From an uncultured Clostridia bacterium (GTDB taxonomy: Bacteria > Bacillota > Clostridia > Lachnospirales > CAG-274): a stretch of 10,372 nucleotides of DNA. Positions 1 to 6,500 of the stretch are shown in pieces. The DNA lies in assembly GCA_947629215.1 (NCBI GenBank), contig CANRCU010000061.1, forward strand, positions 1-10,372, written 5' to 3'. The notes beneath the pieces are model-generated. The model had not been told where the DNA came from, searched no databases, and worked only from the letters and a program-made list of their open reading frames with translations. The position numbers and the translations under genes are program-made. How positions within the stretch are numbered: the first letter of the stretch is position 1; each line of letters starts with the position of its first letter.

Positions 1-1
1 A

Positions 2-880
2 CATTTCGCCTTTTTCGATATGCTTGCCACAAATTCGCCCGACACGCGCAGCGCCTGGCTTGCCATATTCGGCGTTATACTTATAACAATACTTTTGGAC
101 AAAAATGTACACGGCGCTATTTTTATAGGCAAGATAGTATGTATGATACTTGCCGTGCCGCTCGGTCTTATGCATCTCAACAATGCGATAGTACCGATAA
201 CGTCCATACCGATAAGCTCGGTAGTCTTTAAAATGGATTTCAAGGGGCTTATATACGGCAGCGGTATGAGCGAAAAATTTATGTCGCTCTCAACGCTTAT
301 CATAGTTATTTTTTCGATAAGCATAATGGATATATTTGAAACAATGTCAATGCTTATAGCTACGGCTCACCTTGACCGCACCGAAAACGACGAGCGTGTA
401 AAAAGGCGGATACCGCGCATATTGGAGATAGACGCCGCAACGACTTCCATAGGCTCTATGCTTGGCATAACCAACATATCAACATATATAGAAAGCACCG
501 CAGGCGTTATAGAGGGCGCACGCACCGGGCTGACGGCAGTTATAACGGGGCTTTTGTTTATTGTAACATCCGTTATAGCGCCGTTTGCAAGCTTTGTGCC
601 GTCGGCTGCAACGGCAACAACGCTTATCGCAGCGGGCGTTCTGATGATGAACGTTATAAAAAACATTGATTTTGAAAAACCCGCAAACGCTGTACCTGCG
701 GTGTTCACAATGTTTCTTATGCCGCTGACGAACAGTTTGCTGACGGGTATCGGGGCAGGCATTATCCTGCAAGTGCTGACACACCTGTTCATAGGCAGGG
801 GTCACAGGATAAGTGCGATTATTTATATCCTTGCTATATTGTTTGCCATTGTGCTGATTTTTTTGCCGAGGGGTATATAA
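2..880 (+). CDS. NCS2-family nucleobase permease (AzgA/PbuG-like), 5'-truncated by window edge
   Basis: The frame is open from base 2 with no stop, so the gene begins before the window; about 292 C-terminal residues are visible of a family normally about 430-470 long. NCS2 AzgA/PbuG proteins are inner-membrane proton-coupled purine importers. Counting from the ATG at base 20, family marks are the TYIES motif (155-159), the GARTGL stretch (166-171; GGRTGL is usual), the PSAATATTLIAAGVLMM helix (194-210) and MPLTNS (234-239). About six to seven hydrophobic segments are visible, the last ending in FLPRGI. The helix usually reading DxFDTxGTL reads DIFETMSML here (104-112), so the Asp is Glu and the Gly is Ser; substrate range could therefore differ from hypoxanthine/guanine/adenine. 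The family call is firm, the substrate is not known. The gene is probably cotranscribed with the small membrane protein that starts 20 bases after its stop. Confidence 0.85.
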   Translation, partial: HFAFFDMLATNSPDTRSAWLAIFGVILITILLDKNVHGAIFIGKIVCMILAVPLGLMHLNNAIVPITSIPISSVVFKMDFKGLIYGSGMSEKFMSLSTLIIVIFSISIMDIFETMSMLIATAHLDRTENDERVKRRIPRILEIDAATTSIGSMLGITNISTYIESTAGVIEGARTGLTAVITGLLFIVTSVIAPFASFVPSAATATTLIAAGVLMMNVIKNIDFEKPANAVPAVFTMFLMPLTNSLLTGIGAGIILQVLTHLFIGRGHRISAIIYILAILFAIVLIFLPRGI

Positions 881-900
881 ATACCGAAAGGAGTATAAAA

Positions 901-1344
901 ATGAATTTTTTTAAAATAGAACCTATGCTTTTACCGAAACTCAAACCAAATATCATCGGCATTATCTCCGCCGTGCTGCTTGCCGCAAGCGCGCTGCTGC
1001 CTTTTTTTTCGGTATATGTGACAATGACGGGTGAAACAAACAATGTATCTCTTACGGATATTAAAATGGCAGCGCCCGTATTGGCAACAGCCGCAGTTAC
1101 GGCGGTATTGTCCGTTATAGGTCTTGATGCGGCGCTTATAGCCGCGGGCATAATTTCGGCTGTAATAGCGTATATAGAGGTAGTATCCGTGTCCAAAGTC
1201 GACTTTTCGGCTTACGGCGGCACAATAAATAAAGAAATAGGTCTGTATCTGATAGTTTTAGGCAGTGCAGGCGTTATAGTTTCGGGGATATGGGGACTGA
1301 TAAGAATAGTTCTTAAACGGGCAAAAACCAAGAACCCCGGATAA
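901..1344 (+). CDS. Small four-helix membrane protein of unknown function
   Basis: I do not recognise this 147-residue protein. It starts at an ATG seven bases after a good ribosome binding site (AAAGGAG at 887-893) and 20 bases after the permease stop, so the two are likely one transcript. Hydrophobicity suggests four membrane helices, roughly residues 18-40, 57-74, 76-97 and 113-137. A short polar loop (about 41-56) lies between helices 1 and 2 and another (about 98-112) between helices 3 and 4. The C-terminus is basic (KRAKTKNPG), which by the positive-inside rule would be cytoplasmic. There is no signal cleavage site, no enzyme motif and only a few charges inside the membrane. It could be an accessory partner of the permease or an unrelated membrane protein; position alone does not decide. 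Confidence 0.7.
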   Translation: MNFFKIEPMLLPKLKPNIIGIISAVLLAASALLPFFSVYVTMTGETNNVSLTDIKMAAPVLATAAVTAVLSVIGLDAALIAAGIISAVIAYIEVVSVSKVDFSAYGGTINKEIGLYLIVLGSAGVIVSGIWGLIRIVLKRAKTKNPG

Positions 1345-1378
1345 AATTTTTTATAAAACGCAAAAGCTATAATAGACC

Positions 1379-1407
1379 TTGACAATTTTCCCTTAAAATG
1401 TTATATT
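1379..1407 (+). promoter_or_regulatory. Sigma-70/SigA promoter of the lysine-riboswitch operon
   Basis: A perfect -35 TTGACA (1379-1384) and a -10 TATATT (1402-1407) are separated by 17 bases. The predicted start is around 1414, directly at the 5' edge of the lysine riboswitch, as expected for this RNA. No convincing terminator for the upstream permease genes is visible between 1345 and 1378. Confidence 0.85.
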
Positions 1408-1415
1408 AAACTTAG

Positions 1416-1609
1416 GATAGAGGCGCATTATCCATCAGTATTTGCGGATCAGGCGGCAAAGCGCCGGGAAAACCGCAAAAAAAGGGGATAATGCCGAGGA
1501 TCGCCCCTCTTTGCGTAAAGGCGATCCGGTCGCTGAGGCAAACAGCCCTGTGACTGTCATCATTGTTCAATATCCGCATGGTATTGACTTTTAACGATGG
1601 AGTGCTATC
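1416..1609 (+). promoter_or_regulatory. Lysine riboswitch (L-box)
   Basis: The RNA has the L-box layout. P1 closes between GATAG (1416-1420) and CTATC (1605-1609), with the conserved GAGGCGC-like and GGAGTGCTATC flanks. The long second arm pairs GCATTATCC (1425-1433) with GGATAATGC (1486-1494) and contains an inner TGCGG/CCGCA stem (1443-1447 with 1473-1477). It is followed by the conserved GCCGAGG segment (1493-1499). The next arm pairs GGATCGCC (1498-1505) with GGCGATCC (1520-1527). Then come the conserved GGTCGCTGAGG block and the GTGACTGTCATCATTG block (1550-1565). This class binds L-lysine and switches off lysine biosynthesis or transport genes; the next genes are asd, dapA and dapB, which fits exactly. 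Confidence 0.93.
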
Positions 1610-1667
1610 ATTAATTATAAACCGTAATTAATGGGATCGGCATTTTATCCGTTCCCGTTTTTGTTTT
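1610..1667 (+). terminator. Riboswitch expression platform with intrinsic terminator
   Basis: Two hairpins follow the aptamer. An all-AT stem pairs ATTAATTA (1610-1617) with TAATTAAT (1625-1632). The terminator stem pairs GGGATCGG (1633-1640) with CCGTTCCC (1649-1656) with one T-T mismatch, then a T-rich tract runs 1658-1667. In ligand-off L-boxes P1 opens and a competing antiterminator forms; here I infer that the 3' strand of P1 and the AT hairpin take part, but I could not work out the exact alternative fold. Bases 1668-1722 hold no further structure I can see, apart from the asd ribosome binding site. Confidence 0.75.
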
Positions 1668-1722
1668 GTAAAAGCACAATAAAAACAATACACAATAAAA
1701 TGTATCAAAGGAGTTTTTTAAA

Positions 1723-2802
1723 ATGAAAAAGTACAATGTTGGTATCATCGGCGCTACGGGTATGGTCGGTCAGCGGTTTGCGCTGCTTTTGAGCAAGCAC
1801 CCGTGGTTTGATGTAAAAGTTGTTGCCGCAAGCCCGCGTTCGGCAGGTAAAAAACTTAAAGACGCCATAGGCAGCCGCTGGGCAATGACCGAACCCATGC
1901 CCGAAAGCATAGCCGACCTGACGGTAATGGACGCAACAGCCGATGTTGAAAAAATAGCAAAAGAAGTCGATTTTGTATTCTGCGCCGTGGATATGAAAAA
2001 AGACGAAATAAGGGCGCTTGAAGAACGTTATGCAAAGGCTGAATGTCCCGTTGTGAGCAACAACTCGGCTCACAGGGGTACACCCGATGTCCCGATGGTC
2101 GTTCCCGAAATAAATCCCGAACATATCGAGATAATAAAGGCGCAGAGAAAACGCCTCGGCACAAAGAGGGGCTTTATAGCCGTAAAATCAAATTGTTCCA
2201 TACAGAGCTATGTTCCGGCGCTTCATCCGCTCAGAAAATACGGTCTTAAAAATGTTCTTGCCTGCACATATCAGGCTATATCGGGCGCAGGAAAGACCTT
2301 TGAAACATGGCCCGAAATGGTGGATAATCTTATACCCTATATCGGCGGCGAAGAAGAAAAATCCGAAAACGAGCCTTTGAAAGTCTGGGGCAAAATAAAC
2401 GGCGATGTTATCGAAAATGCGCAGGCACCGAATATCACAACACAGTGTCTTAGAGTGGCCGTTTCCGACGGACATACCGCGGCTGTTTTCGTTTCGTTCG
2501 ACAATAAGCCGAGCAAAGAAGAGATACTTGAAGCATGGAAAAACTTTTCAGGTGTGCCGCAGGAACTTAAACTCCCGTCCGCTCCGGAACGTTTTCTCCA
2601 TTATTTTGAAGAGGACAACAGACCTCAGGCAAAGCTCGACCGTATGTTGGAAGGCGGTATGGCTGTATCGATAGGCCGTTTGAGGGAAGATAAACAATAC
2701 GACTATAAATTTGTGTGTCTGTCACACAACACATTAAGAGGCGCTGCGGGCGGAGCTGTTCTGCTTGCGGAATTACTTGCAGCCAAAGGATATTTTGACT
2801 GA
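1723..2802 (+). CDS. asd: Aspartate-semialdehyde dehydrogenase, archaeal/fungal type
   Basis: Asd reduces aspartyl-4-phosphate with NADPH to aspartate semialdehyde in the cytoplasm, the branch point to lysine/diaminopimelate and to threonine and methionine. The 359-residue product has the N-terminal nucleotide-binding GATGMVGQ (10-17). The active-site SNCSIQ contains the predicted nucleophile Cys158, followed by QAISGAGK (184-191), and DGHT holds the predicted acid/base His251. The C-terminal NRPQAKLDR and HNTLRGAAGGAVLLAE blocks (299-307 and 335-350) match the archaeal/fungal-type family (about 350 residues) rather than the Escherichia coli type. The active-site motif reads SNCSI where archaeal enzymes have PNCST. 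The ATG is preceded by AAAGGAG (1708-1714), and no other start is needed. As first gene after the lysine riboswitch it is expected to be repressed by lysine. dapA follows 31 bases later. Confidence 0.93.
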   Translation: MKKYNVGIIGATGMVGQRFALLLSKHPWFDVKVVAASPRSAGKKLKDAIGSRWAMTEPMPESIADLTVMDATADVEKIAKEVDFVFCAVDMKKDEIRALEERYAKAECPVVSNNSAHRGTPDVPMVVPEINPEHIEIIKAQRKRLGTKRGFIAVKSNCSIQSYVPALHPLRKYGLKNVLACTYQAISGAGKTFETWPEMVDNLIPYIGGEEEKSENEPLKVWGKINGDVIENAQAPNITTQCLRVAVSDGHTAAVFVSFDNKPSKEEILEAWKNFSGVPQELKLPSAPERFLHYFEEDNRPQAKLDRMLEGGMAVSIGRLREDKQYDYKFVCLSHNTLRGAAGGAVLLAELLAAKGYFD

Positions 2803-2833
2803 CGGCGAAATAATATAAAGGGGGTTTCTCATT

Positions 2834-3727
2834 ATGGCAAAAAAGACTTTGTTCAAGGGTGCGGGCGTTGCAATAGTAACACCGTTCAAAGCTGACGGCA
2901 GCGTCGATTACGATGCGCTCGGCGGACTTATAGAATTTCAGATAGAAAACAATACCGATGCAATAATAATCTGCGGTACAACGGGCGAGGCATCCACGCT
3001 GACCGACGACGAGCAGATAAGCGTTATCGGATATACGGCAGACAAAGTAAACAAGCGTATACCCGTTATCGCAGGCGCAGGCAGCAACGATACGGCACAC
3101 GGTATGCAGCTTGCAAAGCGCGCTCAGGGTGTCGGCGCAGACGGTCTGCTGATAGTAACACCATATTACAACAAAACCACTCAGCGCGGTCTTATCAAAT
3201 ATTATACGGATATGGCAGGCGCAGTGGATCTGCCTATAATAATGTACAGCGTAGCAGGCAGGACAGGGCTTAATATTGCGCCTGCGACTGCGGCAAAATT
3301 AGCCGATATAGAAAATATCGTCGCTATAAAAGAAGCAAGCGGCAATATATCTCAGGTCGCCGAAATAGCGGCTCTTTGCGAAGATAAAATAGATATTTAC
3401 AGCGGCAACGACGATCAGATAGTTCCTCTGCTTTCGCTCGGCGGCAAGGGAGTTATTTCGGTGCTTTCAAATGTTGCGCCCAAATATACGCATGACTTAG
3501 TGCAAAGCTACCTTGACGGTGATGTCAAAAAAGCCGCAAAAATGCAGATAGAGGTTATAGACCTTTGCAAAAAGCTGTTTATAGAAGTAAACCCCATACC
3601 CGTTAAAGAAGCGCTTGCGATGATGGGTAAAATAGAAGCAAACTTCCGTGCGCCTTTGCTTGAGATGAGCGACGAAAACCGTAAAGCGCTTAAAGAAAGT
3701 ATGATAAGATTCGGTCTTATCCGATAA
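2834..3727 (+). CDS. dapA: 4-hydroxy-tetrahydrodipicolinate synthase
   Basis: DapA condenses pyruvate with aspartate semialdehyde, the first committed step to lysine and diaminopimelate. The 297-residue length is normal for this cytoplasmic TIM-barrel lyase. By alignment to the E. coli enzyme (constant offset of 5), the Schiff-base lysine is Lys166 in AIKEASGN, and the substrate arginine is Arg143 in AGRTG. The proton-relay residues are Thr49 (GTTGE), Tyr112 (PYYN) and Tyr138. Two points are unusual. The YNVPxRTG block reads YSVAGRTG, losing the Asn and Pro. The allosteric lysine-binding positions are mostly changed: His53, His56 and Glu84 of E. coli correspond to Asp58, Gln61 and His89, while Asn85 and Tyr111 are kept. 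Start: ATG nine bases after AAAGGGGG. dapB follows after 14 bases. Confidence 0.94.
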   Translation: MAKKTLFKGAGVAIVTPFKADGSVDYDALGGLIEFQIENNTDAIIICGTTGEASTLTDDEQISVIGYTADKVNKRIPVIAGAGSNDTAHGMQLAKRAQGVGADGLLIVTPYYNKTTQRGLIKYYTDMAGAVDLPIIMYSVAGRTGLNIAPATAAKLADIENIVAIKEASGNISQVAEIAALCEDKIDIYSGNDDQIVPLLSLGGKGVISVLSNVAPKYTHDLVQSYLDGDVKKAAKMQIEVIDLCKKLFIEVNPIPVKEALAMMGKIEANFRAPLLEMSDENRKALKESMIRFGLIR

Positions 3728-3741
3728 GGAGTAGATTACAA

Positions 3742-4503
3742 ATGATAAAAATTATAATGCACGGCTGCAACGGCAAAATGGGTCATGTTATCTGTGATTT
3801 AGTGAAAAACGACCCCGATACGGAAATGGCTGCCGGTATAGATATAACTTCGGTAAATGCCCCTTTCCCGACATTTACAAGCGTTGACGAATGCGATATA
3901 GCGTCCGACGTCATAGTTGATTTTTCGACAGCAGCCGCAGTTCCCGCTTTGATAGAATATGCGGTCGCAAAAAAAACACCCATTGTCATATGCACAACAG
4001 GTCTTTCGCAAGACTGCCTCAAAAAACTTGACGAGGCATCGGAGATCATTCCCGTGTTCAGGTCCGCAAATATGAGCTTAGGCATTAACCTTATTGCAAG
4101 CCTTTTAAAGAAATATTCGGATGTCCTTTACCGTGAGGGATTTGATGTTGAGATAGTCGAACGCCATCACAATCAGAAAATAGATGCGCCGAGCGGAACA
4201 GCGCTTATGCTTGCGGATTCGGTAAACGCAGGTGTAAGCACAGACCTTGAATATGTTTATGACAGAAGCGGTGTGCGCGAAAAACGCGACCGCCGTCAGC
4301 TTGGTCTGAGCGCAGTACGCGGCGGTACAATAGTCGGTGATCATGAGGTCATTTTTGCAGGCAAAGACGAAGTGATCGAATTTAAACATTCGGCATACAG
4401 CAAGGAAGTATTCGCCGTAGGCGCGGTCAAAGCCGCTAAATTCATTGTCGGCAAACCCGCCGGAAAATACGATATGCAGGATGTAATGGAAGAAATAGGA
4501 TAA
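3742..4503 (+). CDS. dapB: 4-hydroxy-tetrahydrodipicolinate reductase
   Basis: DapB reduces the DapA product to tetrahydrodipicolinate with NAD(P)H, in the cytoplasm. The 253-residue protein has the N-terminal dinucleotide-binding HGCNGKMG (7-14), the VDFST block (59-63) and CTTGL (84-88). The signature ERHHNQKIDAPSGTA (140-154) includes the catalytic His142/His143 pair and Lys146. The C-terminal SAVRGGTIVGDHEV block (190-203) is also typical of the family. An acidic Asp34 at the end of the second strand suggests NADH use, but this is only inference. The AAGGAG ribosome binding site overlaps the dapA stop, and the gap is 14 bases, so the pair is translated from one message under the lysine riboswitch. 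Later lysine-pathway genes (transaminase or dehydrogenase, lysA) and aspartokinase are not in this window. Confidence 0.94.
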   Translation: MIKIIMHGCNGKMGHVICDLVKNDPDTEMAAGIDITSVNAPFPTFTSVDECDIASDVIVDFSTAAAVPALIEYAVAKKTPIVICTTGLSQDCLKKLDEASEIIPVFRSANMSLGINLIASLLKKYSDVLYREGFDVEIVERHHNQKIDAPSGTALMLADSVNAGVSTDLEYVYDRSGVREKRDRRQLGLSAVRGGTIVGDHEVIFAGKDEVIEFKHSAYSKEVFAVGAVKAAKFIVGKPAGKYDMQDVMEEIG

Positions 4504-4532
4504 AAGGCAGCTCATGCCGCGGAGGAAATATA

Positions 4533-5630
4533 ATGAAACTTGGTATAGTTGGTCTGCCCAATGTGGGCAAAAGCACATTGTTCAATTCGCTTGCAGGCGG
4601 CGGCGCGGAATCGGCAAATTATCCGTTCTGCACGATAGACCCCAATGTGGGTATCGTTCCCGTCCCCGACAACAGGCTCGATGTACTCGGAAAAATGTAC
4701 AATACAAAAAAAATCACACCTGCCGTTATCGAATTTGTGGATATTGCGGGGCTTGTAAAGGGCGCAAGCAAAGGCGAAGGACTTGGAAACAAATTTTTAT
4801 CGCATATACGCGAAGTAGATGCCATAGTACACGTCGTACGCTGCTTTGAGGACTCAAATGTCGTTCATGTGGATGCAAGCGTCGACCCCGTGCGTGATAT
4901 AGAAACAATTGACCTTGAGCTTATATTAGCCGATCTGGAAGTGATAGAGCGCCGCATAGCCAAAACTCAAAAACAGGCGGTCAACGACAAAAGCCTTGCC
5001 AAAGAACTGGATATACTTAAAAAAATACAGTCGGCGCTTGAAAACGGTAAATGCACATCTACTTTGGAGTTTAGCGACCCCGACGAGCTGGCGTTTGTCG
5101 AAAGCCTGACCCTGCTTACATTCAAAAAAGTTCTCTATGCCGCAAATGTTGCGGAAGACGATATTGCAGACGACGGACTCGGCAACAAATATGTCGAAAA
5201 AGTACGTGAGCTTGCGGCAGAACGTGGCAACGGCGTTTTTGTGATATGTGCAAAAATAGAAGAAGAAATTGCCGATCTCAATGATGAAGATAAACTTGAG
5301 TTCCTCAAAGAACTCGGTTGTGAAACAAGCGGTCTTGACCGCCTTATCAAAGCAAGTTACGAGTTGTTGGGGCTTATAAGCTATCTTACCGCAGGCGAGA
5401 CCGAATGCCGCGCATGGACTATAACAAAGGGTACAAAAGCGCCGCAGGCGGCGGGAAAAATACACAGCGATTTTGAACGCGGCTTTATCCGTGCAGAAGT
5501 TGTGACTTATGACGAGCTTGTAAAACTTGGCAGTATCGCAGCCGCAAAAGATGCAGGCGTTTACCGCAGCGAGGGTAAGGATTATGTCGTAAAAGACGGC
5601 GATGTCATTCTGTTCAGATTCAATGTATGA
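4533..5630 (+). CDS. ychF: Redox-regulated ATPase YchF (Obg-family, OLA1-like)
   Basis: YchF is a ribosome-associated P-loop protein of the Obg group that prefers ATP over GTP and has been linked to translation control and oxidative-stress response. Its 365 residues match the family length. Visible parts are the P-loop GLPNVGKST (7-15) and the switch II region (70-89: DIAGLVKGASKGEGLGNKF). A helical insert follows, roughly 125-200. At the G4 position it has NVAE (205-208) in place of NKxD, the change that explains ATP preference. A C-terminal TGS domain (about 281-364) ends in the very conserved FRFNV. The ATG sits six bases after GGAGGA (4521-4526), 29 bases after the dapB stop. No terminator or promoter is visible in that gap, so it may be cotranscribed with the dap genes, although the functions are unrelated. 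Confidence 0.95.
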   Translation: MKLGIVGLPNVGKSTLFNSLAGGGAESANYPFCTIDPNVGIVPVPDNRLDVLGKMYNTKKITPAVIEFVDIAGLVKGASKGEGLGNKFLSHIREVDAIVHVVRCFEDSNVVHVDASVDPVRDIETIDLELILADLEVIERRIAKTQKQAVNDKSLAKELDILKKIQSALENGKCTSTLEFSDPDELAFVESLTLLTFKKVLYAANVAEDDIADDGLGNKYVEKVRELAAERGNGVFVICAKIEEEIADLNDEDKLEFLKELGCETSGLDRLIKASYELLGLISYLTAGETECRAWTITKGTKAPQAAGKIHSDFERGFIRAEVVTYDELVKLGSIAAAKDAGVYRSEGKDYVVKDGDVILFRFNV

Positions 5631-5662
5631 TAAACGTGCTAAATGATACGGAGCGTTGAGCT

Positions 5663-6355
5663 ATGAGAAAGATAAAGAAAAATGGTCTGTTCAAAAATAT
5701 AATTGTACTTGTCGGCATTATGCTGATGTTGAACGCAATACTTGTAATAAACGGTATAATGAGCAAGCGCGCCGGTACCGACAAAGAAAGCGTGACGACA
5801 GATATACCGTTGGAGCAGAGAAACAAGCCGGAAGATTATAATGCGCCGGCATCTATCGAACCCGAGGCATTGCCGGAGGATCTTGAAGCGACAATAGGTT
5901 TCAGTCCGCATCAGCTGTCTAAGCTGACAGAGCATTATGCGTTGGCAAAATACGAGATAGGTCGGGATTCGATCGTATATTATTATCAGACAGCCGAAGG
6001 GACAAGCGGCGAACGCTTTAACGTTATCTGCACAAAAATGTCCGAAAACGACTATTTTGAATCCATACCGACAAAAAACATTACTTCGGAAAGTTATAAA
6101 GGTATTGAGCTGACTTATGCCGAACGCTGGCTTTACAGCGTGCCGAATGATTTTGAGATAAGCGAACCTATACAAGAAGGCATTGACAACGGCACAATGG
6201 AAATAGAATACGGCAACACCTTGCAGGAGGTCATAAAAAAAGACTGTTTTTATTGGTATGACAACGGCATAAAATACGAAATACAAGTCAGAAATCAAAA
6301 TCTTCCGTATGCAACGCTTTATAATATAGCCAAAATGATAATTGATGCAGAATAA
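5663..6355 (+). CDS. Membrane-anchored extracytoplasmic protein of unknown function
   Basis: I do not recognise this 230-residue protein with confidence. A basic N-terminus (MRKIKKNGLFKN) precedes one hydrophobic helix (about 12-34). There is no lipobox cysteine and no clear cleavage site, so it is probably a signal-anchored protein with the rest outside the membrane. Residues 38-76 are polar, Pro- and Glu-rich and look like a flexible linker. The remainder (about 77-230) is a soluble domain rich in Tyr and acidic residues. It ends in a pattern (FYWYDNGIKYEI, then NLPYATLYNIAKMII) that resembles the close of the DUF4367 type of domain found in Clostridia; this is a weak pattern match. Only two cysteines (123, 195) are present. 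The start has a GGAG site at 5650-5653. It lies 32 bases after ychF and directly before a strong hairpin, so it is the last gene of that transcript. Confidence 0.75.
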   Translation: MRKIKKNGLFKNIIVLVGIMLMLNAILVINGIMSKRAGTDKESVTTDIPLEQRNKPEDYNAPASIEPEALPEDLEATIGFSPHQLSKLTEHYALAKYEIGRDSIVYYYQTAEGTSGERFNVICTKMSENDYFESIPTKNITSESYKGIELTYAERWLYSVPNDFEISEPIQEGIDNGTMEIEYGNTLQEVIKKDCFYWYDNGIKYEIQVRNQNLPYATLYNIAKMIIDAE

Positions 6356-6360
6356 AAACG

Positions 6361-6405
6361 GGGGCTGCCGCAAACAGAAAGATTAAATCTGTTTGCGGCA
6401 GCCCC
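6361..6405. terminator. Perfect 17-bp inverted repeat, probable bidirectional terminator
   Basis: A 17-bp GC-rich arm (6361-6377, GGGGCTGCCGCAAACAG) pairs perfectly with 6389-6405 around an 11-base loop. It begins five bases after the stop of the preceding gene. On the + strand the stem is followed by TGTATTCGTA, a poor U-tract. On the - strand the stem is followed by a T5 run (complement of the AAAAA before it), so the best canonical terminator points leftwards even though no - strand gene is seen. It most likely ends the dap-ychF transcript; hairpins of this GGGGCTGCCGC form also occur as dispersed repeats in some Clostridia. Confidence 0.65.
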
Positions 6406-6465
6406 TGTATTCGTACACAGCAAAACTCAAATATCATAATTTGGATTCGGGATTTGACATACCCA

Positions 6466-6494
6466 TTGACAATATCCGCAACACATGGTATAAT
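6466..6494 (+). promoter_or_regulatory. Consensus promoter of the thiSFGH operon
   Basis: TTGACA (6466-6471) and TATAAT (6489-6494) are both perfect and separated by 17 bases, with TGG just before the -10. The predicted start is near 6501. A second TTGACA at 6454-6459 has no matching -10. Bases 6406-6465 hold nothing else that I can identify. Confidence 0.88.
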
Positions 6495-6500
6495 GAAATA

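Noticed and set aside
367..792. 141-codon open frame on the - strand within the permease
   Set aside because: Overlaps conserved NCS2 motifs on the + strand and has no recognisable domain.
1368..1373. TATAAT sequence ahead of the riboswitch promoter
   Set aside because: There is no acceptable -35 at 16-18 bases upstream, whereas TTGACA-17-TATATT just downstream fits the riboswitch start.
4506..4518. GGCA/TGCC hairpin between dapB and ychF
   Set aside because: A four-base-pair stem next to the ribosome binding site, with no T-tract, is too short to call a terminator or regulator.
4514..4849. 111-codon + strand frame overlapping the start of ychF
   Set aside because: Out of frame with ychF, rich in Arg and Cys, and without a motif; it is a shadow of a well-supported gene.
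5639..6373. 244-codon open frame on the - strand opposite the membrane-anchored protein
   Set aside because: The + frame has a ribosome binding site, a signal anchor and sensible spacing to ychF; the - frame starts inside the 6361-6405 hairpin and has shadow-like composition.
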